From the NCBI RefSeq assembly GCF_021134715.1, contig NC_060024.1:6944001-7008000 (forward strand): DNA of 64,000 nt, given 5' to 3'. Positions 44,449 to 58,282 of this stretch are shown in pieces (position 1 is the first letter of the stretch; every line of letters begins with the position of its first letter). Both the position numbers and the translations under genes were made by a program. Below the pieces are notes generated by a model. The model was not told where the DNA came from, did no database searches, and saw nothing but the letters and a program-made list of their open reading frames with translations. This DNA is from Daphnia pulex. Lineage: Eukaryota; Arthropoda; Branchiopoda; Diplostraca; Daphniidae.

Positions 44449-45466
44449 TCAGACCTTTGACACATTTAATCGGCCAGCCAATTCTTGTCGAATATGCTCA
44501 GCAATTTTGGCACGCCTTCGTCTTTTAGTACGCTGTGGTTGACTCGAAGATGGTCCGACGTTTTCTAAAGGTTCACGAATGTTGGCTTTCTTTTTCTTCT
44601 TCTTACAAGACAGAGGGTTTGGTCCTTTAGGTTTTCTTCTCTTGAAAGGCTTTTCCTTTATATCAGTGCCTAATTCTTGTTTTTTTATTTGTCGCAATCG
44701 TTCCATCGTGCATCCTTGACTTTGAATGCTGTAAAGCCAAACAACAATGTTTACTTGTACATGGTCTTAGATGGGCATTTTTCTTCTCTTTAGTACCTTG
44801 TTCGTATATTGAATCCAGCTAATTCACTGCTTAGTTGTGATGGTTTCTCAAGTGTCGGAGAACGAATGTGCAGATATAGAATTGGTGTTCCTGGTATAGT
44901 TCTTGCAACTTCCCTCAAACTTGGATCTTGTGTTGCAATTATATATCTAAGTAAAGGATATCTGGATTAATATTGGCTAAAAAGAATATTAAAACCTGAA
45001 TATTAATTTTTTTTAAGGTAGTAAAGATAAATGCCGTTCAACAAGTTCTGATTCAGGAAAATGTTAACCTATTTGGGTTGTTGTTGGTTATCATGGACTC
45101 AAGACATTTGGAGGCAGGGACAGGTTTCTTTTCATGGCCACATTTATGAACAGCAAATTGTTTGCAGATGCTTAGTGCCCCATTTACCGAGGAACCTGAA
45201 ATGCATGAATTAAGAAACTGCAAACTTAAAACAGATCAGTTAATCATACCTAATTTTTCCATTTCTAGAATAACACACTGTGTGGTTAATAGCTTCAGTT
45301 CACATTGGAAATATTTGATAAGTTGTTCACTGACTCTGACTTGCCCTTCAAGGGCAGCCAAACATAAAGTACCATCAATCAACACTTGATAAGGTACTCG
45401 GAACCCGAAATTATTTCGGAAAAAGCTCATGTACCGATTAACTTTTCTTTTCTGAGTGATCTTCAT
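44449..45466 (-). CDS. UTP23: rRNA-processing protein UTP23 homologue
   Basis: Exons (minus): 45250-45466, 45069-45195, 44797-44946, 44449-44728; 774 nt, 257 residues, phases consistent, near the human length of about 249. It starts MKITQKRKVNRYMSFFRNNF, typical of UTP23. The PIN-like domain covers about 20-150: LIDGTLCLAALEG at the first strand, YIIATQDPSLR at 116-126. A zinc-binding C/H cluster follows in ICKQF.VHKCGHEKKP...KC (about 80-101). The basic tail (about 168-257) has the family motif GPNPLSCKKKKKK. UTP23 acts in the nucleolar small-subunit processome in early 18S rRNA cleavage and release of snR30/U17 snoRNA. It is head to head with TGS1, about 1 kb apart. Confidence 0.93.
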
Positions 45467-46453
45467 GGTGATGATTCTCCAGCAACATACATGTGGGAAA
45501 CTTATGTCTGATCTTTTTTCTATCCCTATACCTTGTCTGCTACAGTCGTCTGCATAGCAACATTGCCAGATATTCTTTTGTGACGTATCTTTTTTAAATC
45601 AATGGCATTTGCCATATTGCCAATTGCCACATTAAATTTAAAAATAAATCATCTACATTCTACAATTAATTACAACCTTACAACTATTCTTTCGTACATG
45701 TGCATAACATTTCCCATGAATGACAGACAACTTTTAAATGTTTCTATATTTCTATATGTTTTAATTTAATTTTAATTAGTATATTATTTCAAGTAAAATT
45801 TTTTATACTTTATTTTATATTATTTCCTACGGGAACCTCGCACACCGGAACGGGATGCCAACATTTGAATTTTGAACACTTTGTTTTGAAATTTGAATCT
45901 TTCCGCTTGTTAAACGTACAAGAGCTTAGGTTGTTGGTCCGTAGATGGCATGAGTTTCCCTCTTTTTCAATTTCCCGATGAAAATTTCGATATTTTGTTA
46001 AATAATTTAAAGTAGCATCGGAACATTTAATAAGACAATAATTATTTATTCGTGCTTATTTTGATGCCCCCGGGAAAAAAATTACATGTCTGACATAGGA
46101 ATCGTATAAATCCGGTAATCCCGTCCTTATTTTCTTATGTTGAAAGCATATTATCATTGTAGTCTATGGCCTTATGTTGAAAGTAGTCTCAATGTAGGCT
46201 CCATCTTGCTCCATGGGAACTGATGCAGACGATGTTCTTAATATCTGAAAGTTTTTTTTTTAAAGATGAGTGAATTTAAATCGTGGAAATCAGTTTGTGT
46301 TTTTAATTTTAAGTTAAAGAACTCTTCAACAGAAATTTGCTGTAATTTTACACAATCATTTTTGAAGTAAACAATTCTAGGTTTTAAAAACATGTGAAAA
46401 TAAGTTTGGAAAGTTTTATATTAGTATTTTACTTTTATATAGTGATTCTCAGT
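45467..46453. promoter_or_regulatory. Shared upstream region of UTP23 (minus) and TGS1 (plus)
   Basis: Roughly 1 kb between the two divergent coding regions. AT-rich. It may hide the first small TGS1 exon: an ATG at 46266 opens MSEFKSWKS, but no splice joining it in phase to 46454 is convincing. No clear TATA or initiator chosen. Confidence 0.45.
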
Positions 46454-49085
<2,632 letters not shown>

Positions 49086-49104
49086 TGACCTTAGATTTGA
49101 TGCC

Positions 49105-49110
49105 AATAAA
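49105..49110 (+). terminator. TGS1 poly(A) signal
   Basis: AATAAA 20 nt after the TGS1 stop codon, followed by an overlapping second AATAAA-like copy. Confidence 0.75.
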
Positions 49111-49150
49111 TAAATCGCCCGGGCCTACTGTCATAAAATTCTTGCCGAGT

Positions 49151-49178
49151 TTGAGTGTCTCTTTAAAGAGACACTCAA
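49151..49178. repeat. 28-bp perfect palindrome downstream of TGS1
   Basis: TTGAGTGTCTCTTT followed directly by its exact reverse complement, with no loop. It lies about 70 nt after the TGS1 stop and 40 nt after the poly(A) signal. It could form a cruciform or an RNA hairpin at the transcript end. Confidence 0.85.
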
Positions 49179-52100
49179 TTAATTAAGAAGAAAATATAAA
49201 CTTTTGATTATACTCAACCGATATGTGTGTTCTCTGAATTAAAATGTGCCCACTTTATATTGCTTGATTCGCGAAAAATCATGAAATTTTTGTGTGGTTT
49301 GCGTAAAGGCAATCGTGTTGCCATTATTTTGAAGCAGAAGGAAAACGTTGTATATTATTCTTTCCCGCACATTTTGCAATAGTCACCGATGATTATAAAG
49401 TTTAACCTGGTAAAGTATCTTATATTTTGAATACGAAGTAGATTTTACTTTCTGTTTCACTTATGCTAGCACGAAGCTATCCAAAATTTGTGATTTTTCT
49501 CATTCAAATTGATTCGCACATGGAATAACAAATTTCAAAAATTAAATTTCAAAAAAAAAAAAACATTACGTTCTTTATCTGAGTAAAGCTATTCAGCAGT
49601 GGCGATAATCATTCTTTCGTCACTTCCATTCAGTGGGGAGTGTTGAAGAAATAGGTAGACCAATAGACTCGAAATACAAATGCGTGTCCTTGCAGCCTTT
49701 GACCTGTAAGAGCGAGAACTGGTGAAGTTGGCATGTACTCGGCGACGGGTCCACAGAAAGAACTGCCGTAATAGTGTAGAGAGTGGAATGCTGGTGGAAC
49801 GAGTCAACTCATTCAGTGCAGTCTCTTTAAGTTCGGGGACGAGTTCGAATTTCGGATATTTGATATAGCTATAGCCTGCAAGCACCCCATGGAAGCAAGG
49901 AGTGCCATATCACGGTCGTCTTCACGTAGAATTCACACGAGTGTTGTACGACCAAGTCGGGCCAGCGGGTCAACACCATCACCAGGGAACTATGTCATGT
50001 GCCGATTGGGGTTAGCGTTAGCAACCCTTGTCTCTCCCCTTTATTTCCACGATGATGGCAAATTTGTCAGACGTTGACTCAAAATAGTTTTCGAATCATT
50101 TTTTCAAACGACTGCATTACAAAATCGTGTTGATCGCTTCAACTTTCTCTGATACAAACGTACGTATAGACTGGTATACAAATAGAAGAATTCTAGTAGG
50201 AAGAACAAAGCGGAATAAAGCTGAAGGCATCACTCCTGCTGTCCTGTCATGCATTGGCCAAACTCCCCCATGAGGCCATGAAAGAGTTGTTATATATCGC
50301 CGGTCGAGTCGACCTATTGGGGAAGAGTGGGAGACCGATGAGTGAGTGAATTGCTTTGAGCTTTTGGGGTGGTTTCGGTTGCAAAGTGGTCCGATGACAG
50401 GCCATGACCCGGCCTGCCTAGTGGATGGTGTCCGCAATCCTTCGGCAACTAAAAGACATTGGGCACACGCACAAATAAAGGTTCAAATGGTTTCTACACC
50501 CATCTTTTCAGATTTGAAGCGGTCATACCAATTCATTCTTATGTGCGTTTCTGCTTATTGTGCCTCATTGTGGTTAAAACAATGGCATTTCCATGAACTT
50601 TTCTTCTCGCTCAACTTGAAGTTCATTAGATTTTGATAAAAAGTTTAAGTGAAGTGAGTTGACTATAATAAATTGATTTACTTTTGATCGCCAAAGGTTT
50701 CTTCTGATAATAAAGATAAAACTCATAAAAGAATTAAACCGAAGAAAACGGAAGAAAACCAACTCAACAGTTGGCGACAGTTGGATATCATGATTGAGTT
50801 TGACTGTATAGCGCTGCGTTATACGCGGGATAGGCCTACGTTAAAATGGAAAGAATGCCTCAAATGATAACGAGAAAGGAATGAACGCCCAAGTGTTTTG
50901 GTTACATGCTGGTGATGAACAATAGAGCGATAACAAGATGAGGGATAGACAAGAACGGAAGCGTTTACCGTCCCGCCATGTTTAAGAGGGTTGTTGATGT
51001 TTCAGCTGGGTACATGGTCAAATTCCATCGAGGAACAACAATAAACAAATGTGCCGAGCCACGTCTTGCTGGCATTGTGGCGGAAAACAAGGCCCAACCA
51101 ACTCTCAACAGCCTCTTCAAATGGCGTGTGATCTCAAAGGAGAGCCGCCGTTGGGAGGGCCATAAAACTAGATTCGGCAATCGAAGCTCATTTCTAATTA
51201 GATAAAGCAGCCACACATTTTGACTTCCCACGCCTCTTTGACGCATTTCCGATATTATCAGGCCTACCACTTTTGCAACACAGCAAAGACTAAATCTCTC
51301 CTTATGTATAATACAGAGTCCTAACAAAGATCAAATGATCAACCCATAGTTTTTTTTATGGTTTGCAGTACAATACATTTTATTGCAACATAGTACGTAG
51401 GCCTAATTGCCGATAACTTTTATTATCCATTATAGTTTTTCAGCAATGGCCAAATCGACATTGAATTCTTAGGCCTATCTTGTTATTTATTATATATTTT
51501 TAAAATTTTTGATTTGTGTAGATGTCATGTTTACGTAAACTTGTACTACAGGAAAGTCGGAGAGCGGAGCGGAGGCGGCAGTCACCCGGTGTTTGGTTGA
51601 ACAGGAAAGAGGCACAGCATGGGCCATGCACGGCCACTGTTTTTCCTGGCCCTGTATTCTGACGCCGTCGTGGCCTTTGAAGTACCTCAGCTGGCCTTTC
51701 AAGTGTGCTCGCTTCATTGGTCGATTAGGGTCCAGGGGTTTGCCCGTGCTATTGGCGCTGGGAGTGGTCTGAGAACGCAAAGCTCCACCCTTCCGCCGTC
51801 GATGACCGCCGAAGTCGAAACTCGAAAGTCAACCGAAAACGGTGAATAGTCCTGCTGCATTCTAATTTTGTCTTTTAAAGACGAATCTACCAGCTCAGTG
51901 ATCAATCCTCTTATGGTTTGCTCCTAGTTTAACATCCTTTTTCGGCGTGCAATTCAGTTTTCCTTTTATTTTGTGACTTTGCTCAAAGGATCTTGAAGTA
52001 AAGCAAGTAAGTAGTTGACTTCACTGATTCGCTCCTCTAACCTCAGGGGGGGGGGGGGGTATTGCGGTTGCCACAGGGGCCTATATTAGTATATTCTATT

Positions 52101-52275
52101 CAAATTCGTCAATCGTGATGTGAGGAGTACCGATAGTCAATTTGATATGACAAGACAATCAATAATACATAACCGTGGAATCAATACACTATTAACGCAC
52201 ATTAATTGACTTCGTTATTTGCCGAGGCAATGACAAATCTTCGTGGACTAATGCGACTATATATCTTTTTTATAG
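49179..52275. other. Intergenic region, TGS1 to bHLH gene
   Basis: About 3.1 kb without a recognisable gene. Frames at 49589-49885, 50117-50437, 50965-51327 and 51490-51780 give no known protein. A GC-richer block at 51550-51850 stands out and could be regulatory DNA or 5' UTR of the bHLH gene. A run of 14 G lies at 52046-52059. A TATATAT stretch at about 52260 directly precedes the bHLH ATG. Confidence 0.5.
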
Positions 52276-54509
52276 ATGCCGCGACGAAGAAAGGATGCGA
52301 TAAACGTGACGATCTCTTCGGCAGGGCGTGGATATTCGCAACACCTCCATCATCGGTCGACTCTCATGAAAGAGAAGCCCCAACAGCGAAATGGTAAACA
52401 GTCCATCAATCGTCACGTTAGATTGTCACGTTAGATTTCACAAGGAATACGTGACGATGTGAAATCTAGGAGATAATTTGGCTGTATTGTACGTACGTAT
52501 TGTACGTTTCTGATTTCCCCGATTCTCCCCAACAGCGGCGAATGCTAGAGAGCGGGCCCGGATGCGTGTGCTTAGCCGAGCTTTCTGCCGATTGAAGACG
52601 ACTCTACCCTGGGTGCCGGCCGATACGAAACTATCCAAACTGGACACTCTTCGGTTGGCCACCACTTACATCGGACATCTGCGAGCGGTTCTAGTCGAGG
52701 GTGGTGCAGGAAGAACTTCTCCCGTTTCTTCATCTCAGCATCCAGTCGTGTCGATGGTAGGCTGCATTTCAAACCGATTAGGGTCACTCCAATTAGGATA
52801 ACCCATAACCGCATGCAATAGCCTCAAATCAAAATGATGGCTGATTGGCAGCAGGCAGCAATTTTCTGGCGAGTTTGACTATACCTTACTGCTGACTAGC
52901 CGGCGGTTTCAGTACGTTCACGACTATATCTCACAAGCGTTTACAAACGACGTGGTTTTTATCGTTCAGAAACAGTTTTTTTTTTTTTTTTTTTTTTTAC
53001 CTACACAAGATTTCCTCTTCATTCTTGGGCCATAAATTCATACAAATGCGTTTTAACCTGAAAGGAACAAGCAACCGTTTGGGAGTCTGAAATGCATGTC
53101 CTAACAAAATAACTGAACAGGTTTCTCTTTTTTCGATTGTTCGATTTTCAATTGATTGGAAATACCTGGTAGTAGGCCTAATACCGTATGCAATTAGTAT
53201 AGTACTCTCCAAGTATACTCCAGCAATATGCAACTAGTATGATCAGAACGATGACGGTATAGATTGATAGATGTAAAGAAATATCTAACACTTCTGGAAA
53301 AAGAAAAGTTTTGAAATGAAAGTGTTGACATGTGTAGAAATCAAACTCATTTTTAGACCATGCACCGAGCAATGCTAAATTCTTAATATTGTTTTAGGTA
53401 CGTAGCGCAATTACTGCAAATCTTTGATGCGACATTTAGACCTATTTAGTCCTGTTGTTCATTACTTGGATCAAGATTTGTTTTCATTTCAAAGCTTAAT
53501 GAAGTCAATACGTGAAATAGTTGCAGTCAGAGCAAGAAATTGCCAACTTGACTCCGGACAACATTTTTAGAGAAAACTTGCACAAGTCAATCAAATTATG
53601 TAGCTTTACAACGAAAAAAAAAAAAAAAGAATTAAAACATTTAAAAAACAACACAAAAATAAAAAACAAATAAAAATTAAGGGAATGAAGAAGAACACAA
53701 AAGAAGACGTTTCAACTACTAGCGGAAGATAGCGGGGAGAGAGAGAGAAGGAAAAAAAAAATAGAATTGAGTTCCCAGCTGGGTTTCTTCGGGCTTTCGC
53801 GTGGCATCATTGACGTTAATGTTCTTTTACTTTCAACAAGACTATAAGTAGAGGAACGCGCACACAGGCTGAAAAGTCTCTAAAAAGTCTTTAACGTTTG
53901 GGCCAACACCGAGGCTAACTGCTGTGTCCACCTGGCATTAAATAATGAAAATGATTCTGCTTTATTTGTTTAAGGGTTTAAGGACAAATCTTTGAACAAA
54001 TCTCACTATATATAACTATAGTCACTGATGTGTTAAATCCAATGCGACAAACGTCGATTCTAATTTTAAAACCATTAACTAACATTTCATTTTTGGCAAT
54101 TATTTGTATTATTCGGTATTTTTTTTTATTTACCTTTCCGGTATGCCATTGCTAAAGTTTGACTAGAACTTTGAGATGTAATTTCCTTTTTCACGAATGA
54201 TTTATACAGAGCTGGCCTTTCATGTTTAATAAATCCGGTAATGGGCAATCGAATTCTTCGTCGGATAGCGGATCAGACTCTCCCATGTCCAGCGTTGATA
54301 ATTTCAATCTCCATCATGATTGTTTGGCAGCGGAAGAACACCAACCTCAAAACCAACGACAACTTCCGCACTATCAATGCAGTTCTCGAGGTGAAATGTC
54401 CATCATGAATGCAAGTTACCAGATACATCAGCAGCATCAACAAGGAGTAGACTATTCGAGCATCCCTTCGGAACTTAACTATTGTGGTAACCTGACAGAA
54501 TTACCATAA
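52276..54509 (+). CDS. HLH54F: bHLH transcription factor of the TCF21/musculin/HLH54F group
   Basis: Exons 52276-52393, 52536-52756 and 54210-54509; 639 nt, 212 residues, phases consistent. The N-terminus is short and basic ([11 protein letters not shown]). The basic region and HLH (about 36-95) read [18 protein letters not shown], then [20 protein letters not shown] and [13 protein letters not shown]. Exon 3 opens with SWPFM, the family's post-HLH tryptophan motif, and goes on with a Ser/Asp- and Gln/His-rich tail. In vertebrates TCF21/MSC and in Drosophila HLH54F act in visceral and longitudinal muscle or mesoderm founders as E-box-binding dimers with class I bHLH partners. The ATG lies right after TATAG, so it could instead be an acceptor with an exon further upstream. 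Confidence 0.92.
52394..52535 (+). other. Intron 1 of the bHLH gene with a hairpin
   Basis: 142 bp. TAGATTTCACA (52432-52442) and TGTGAAATCTA (52458-52468) form an 11-bp perfect inverted repeat. CACGTTAGAT occurs twice just before it. Confidence 0.7.
52757..54209 (+). other. Intron 2 of the bHLH gene
   Basis: 1,453 bp, unusually long for this region, with a T run of about 22 at 52978-52999. The donor (GATG|GTAGGC) is only fair. If unused, the frame would end at 52801 and the WPFM exon would be lost. Long introns of developmental regulators often carry enhancers; I see no specific site. Confidence 0.6.
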
Positions 54510-56585
54510 GTTTATTCAGATCTTGTTTTTATTTGGAACCTCAATCTTAAAAAAAAAAAAACACGTTTCCGTTTTTCAAGTGATTGCTTAAATTTCCCGG
54601 ATATTTGCATGTCAATCAATGTCATTTGTGTTGAAGCGACAACGGACCAGTCTGTCGCGCTATCTTTTTATGTTTAATTTCCCTCCTCATTAATTATCCC
54701 ATCTTTTTGCCTTATTACGAGAAGAGATATTTAGCTTTGATACTACGATTCATAATAAAACGCAAAGTTCCATTAAATTATTGCAATAGGCCTACAAACA
54801 AGTTGTAAGCTGGCTACAATATGAATTCAAAAAGCTGACGAAAGATGAAACATAATAAAGCTCATTTTGACTCGCAGCCATTGACATACTCAACATTGTA
54901 TGAAAATGATCACTATACATGGCTTCTATAGGAACAAAATGGCTGGATTGAAGTCCACGAAAAAACAATGACATTGATAAGTTGTAGGTAAAAATTATAG
55001 TGCAAAATAGGGCTGGAAACTGGAAAGGTGACGATGATTTTGACAGGGATGAACACATCAACGAAAAATAGTTTTGCAATGGTCAATGTGGTATCGTCGA
55101 TCGTTCTCGAGGTTGTTCTAATAAAAAAATTGTTTGCGCAAAAAATGTGTATAGGCAGGCCTAAAGTCTCATCAAGGCTATGTAAACGACTTGTAGGCTT
55201 TTATATTTTAATCTATTTTTTTGAAATGTATCACAGCTACGGTCGGCTACGGTTATTTGTAAAGTAAGCCTAACACAAAGTTATTTGAATTTAAAATCAC
55301 GTTTTTTTTTTTAATTTGAAAGCAAGTGCATCTTCGCTCATATCATATTTGTGACAACAACAGTTACATAAACAGATTTTAATGATTTTAATCAAAATTT
55401 ATTTTTATTTTTTTGGTTATGCAAAACTGTCCCAACATTATTGGATGGCGAATTTACTCATTTAAAGCTTCTTCTCGATCGAGCTTCTCGTATGAGCATA
55501 CATGACAACACATCAATAAACAATTTTTCACGGGGCTGAGGCGATACGCAATTCGTCCACGGGAAAGAATGGACAAGACCGTAAACTGATAAGATTACGT
55601 GATTTTAAAAAAGCATCTTAATAAAAATAAAAATAAATTAATTAATTTAAAAAACTGTAGCTACGTAGGCCACAGGCCCCATAACCTATGTGCTAGGCCT
55701 ATTGAACAGATCGAAAGCTAAGTTTTCAATTTTTCATATTTAGGTTCACCATAAAACATATTGAAATATGAAATAGGTATTGAATATTGATGCCAAAAAG
55801 ATCGGAGAAACTCACATCAGCCTTATCTCTACTAATTTTATCAACTCTTTGAATATTGATTTGATGTTACGTACAATAAGATGAGAAAAGGAAATGCAAT
55901 GTCGAGTCAAGGATTAACATCGGACGTCCTCAAGATCAAATATTGCAAATTTACAATCAAACGGAACTATATAATAAAGGCCTATATATTATATAATGTA
56001 CGATAATGTAGTAATTTATAAGCGTCTAATAAGAAAAGATATCACGATTGCGCCAGAGCTAGACTACACGAAATGAAATTTCAAAATAGTTAACTGTTAA
56101 ATTCGTTTGTTTTCCCATAAGACGATCCTTGAGGTGATGAGAACGCTTGCTAATTTTTGAACGTATTAGGCTATTTTAATTCAAAGAAACTATGATGTAA
56201 ACCTACTAAACCATGAGTTACGATTTCCGCTCTCTCGATTACTTCCGCGGGTGCCGACGGGTTTGTACTTGACATATCTCAAAAGAAATTAAAATGAAGA
56301 ACAAAATAGTGAGAAAAATGCAGGAAAAAAGAACCTCATACATCTCAATGTCGTTCCTCTTGGTTCCTCTTTTCAGATCTAGAAGAACAACGAAAAGCCC
56401 TTCTTCCAATGACTAATGACTATATATGGGACTGATGTGACTGTGCTAGATGTATCACCTAAACCTTGTCCGCATGTTGAGTTGCATTTTTTCAAAAGTG
56501 GAAAATGCGGCAGACGAAATAGTCTCCAATCCCCTTTTTCCCCCCGTTACGGGTCCGTGTTCAACTTCCCTCTTCACGGATCTAC
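54510..56585. other. Intergenic region downstream of the bHLH gene
   Basis: Starts with the bHLH 3' UTR (AATAAA at 54754-54759, 245 nt after the stop). The rest is AT-rich with no recognised gene. Confidence 0.5.
54754..54759 (+). terminator. Candidate poly(A) signal of the bHLH gene
   Basis: AATAAA in the first 250 nt after the stop codon; no closer copy seen. Confidence 0.45.
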
Positions 56586-57185
56586 GACGTTCAGGCCAGT
56601 GACGTTCAGGCCAGTGCCTGGGGAGGACTTGTTTTGAGTTGATTTAACTTGGGAATTTCAATTTGAAATGGTGTTACATAAATTGTATCACCTAATATTG
56701 TAAATCTTTATCTGCTTGACTGATTTTCGTGATCCTCATCAAATTTACGTACCAAAATCTCTTTGTATCTCCCTTTTTCTATCTATTTTCTCTTGTTTTG
56801 GCATTTGCTGCTCAAAATTGTTTTTTTTGTTGGACTTGTTAAGAAAAACTTCCGTAAATGCTAAAACTTGCTTAAACTGTCTTGACAGAAAAAAAAATTC
56901 CTTCCCAACTTCTAAAAATATTGATCTAAATACGCTAAAACAGGGTATGTAGAGACTCAAAACTTTGAAATTGAAAATTACCTACTGCCGCCACTGGCCT
57001 GAAAGGATTTGGACATTCAAGCCAGTGGCCGGGGACTTTCAGGCCACTTTCGCCCACATTCGTCTGCGGCCGGCAGGCCGCCCACATTCGTGTCCTATTA
57101 GTCAATGTTCCATGATTATTCCCACAATCGAACATCCCACATCGGGACATTCCAACCTGGCCTGAACGTCGCCTGCCTGAACGTC
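56586..57185. mobile_element. Possible non-autonomous DNA element with repeated inverted ends (about 600 bp)
   Basis: Left: two tandem copies of GACGTTCAGGCCAGT (56586-56615). Right: CTGGCCTGAACGTC (57157-57170) and a near copy CTGCCTGAACGTC to 57185, the exact inverse orientation. Interior pieces such as CCACTGGCCTGAA (about 56993) repeat the theme. No target duplication could be fixed and the interior has no coding capacity. Doubled inverted ends suggest a foldback or MITE-like element. Confidence 0.5.
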
Positions 57186-58282
57186 GCTGATGGCCTCTCC
57201 GCAACGTCTAGGACCCCTCTCACCACCCTCAGCTTCAAGGCAGCGCCTCTGCCGACCACACCCCGCGCGCATCTCTGTCGGCTGCAGCGGGCAATCTTTA
57301 AATGCAGCGGATGTCACTCACTGTTTTTTTTGTTTTTTTTTTTTAAATCTAAAACCGCTCATAACCACTTAACTCTTATAAAAAGTAAAAATGCCATCTT
57401 AGATAGCGCTTATAATAAGAGGGAAATTATATCGATATTTGTCCCCTTTTTCCGCAAGCGTTACGCGATATTTGTTGCAGCTTTTCGGCGAAAAAATCGA
57501 AAGGAGTTAAAATAGCAGTTGGGTAACCACTATTCTACTGCCTATGGTTACAGCCCCGAAAATACCTTTAACAGATCTACCAGATTCTTATAGCTATGGC
57601 TAGCATCTGCTATGACAGAAACAAACAGATGGCTGAGTCTGCTACTGGGCTATTTTTTCGATTTTTTGTTTTTTCTAGCCCGTTCTAGCCCGTTCTAGCC
57701 CTGCTCTTTCCTAGTATTCTGCGATCCGTATGTTTTAGTAAAATAAATTGATGAAACATTACACGATAATGACATAAATACAAAATTGACTATTGTACAC
57801 TTGTAAACAAGTCTAACTCTGTCTAATTTACCCTACTACTAGCAATAAGAAATAGTAAGTAGGAACTAGATGTAGCACCAGACTGACCAGAGCCAGTGGC
57901 TCTGGTAGCACTGTTGCTGTAGCTGCTGAATAATGTTTTTATGCACTGAAACTCTGAAACACTGCAATATTTTCTGATCATAAAATTAAAAGAACAGCGA
58001 TCGGTTTTATAAAAGTTAATTTCAGTTAACGATTTGATAAATAAAAACAATTTATCAATTTATTATTTATATATTATTATGCAAAACAACAAAAAACAAT
58101 CACGGATACGACCCCAGAGGGCAGCAGTATTCGCGGCTCTTTTTCCCTGTTCAGACCTCACATCTCTGTTTGACTGTTAGTCTCAGAGTCCGTCTGCATA
58201 GCTGCGCAAGCACATGTCTAAAGTCATTTTTAACAGAGCAAAGACAAACTTTTAATTGCAAAGCAATACATAGCCATAGAAG
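57186..58282. other. Intergenic region upstream of MAK16
   Basis: Contains a GC-richer stretch to about 57300, then AT-rich sequence and three tandem copies of TTCTAGCCCG near 57673-57702. A short open frame at 57105-57515 spans the inverted-repeat edge and is not protein-like. The MAK16 promoter should lie at the right end. Confidence 0.5.

Noticed and set aside
52562-52801. bHLH frame as a complete one-exon gene
   Set aside because: It lacks the RNAANARER basic half (previous exon) and the WPFM tail (next exon); both join in phase.
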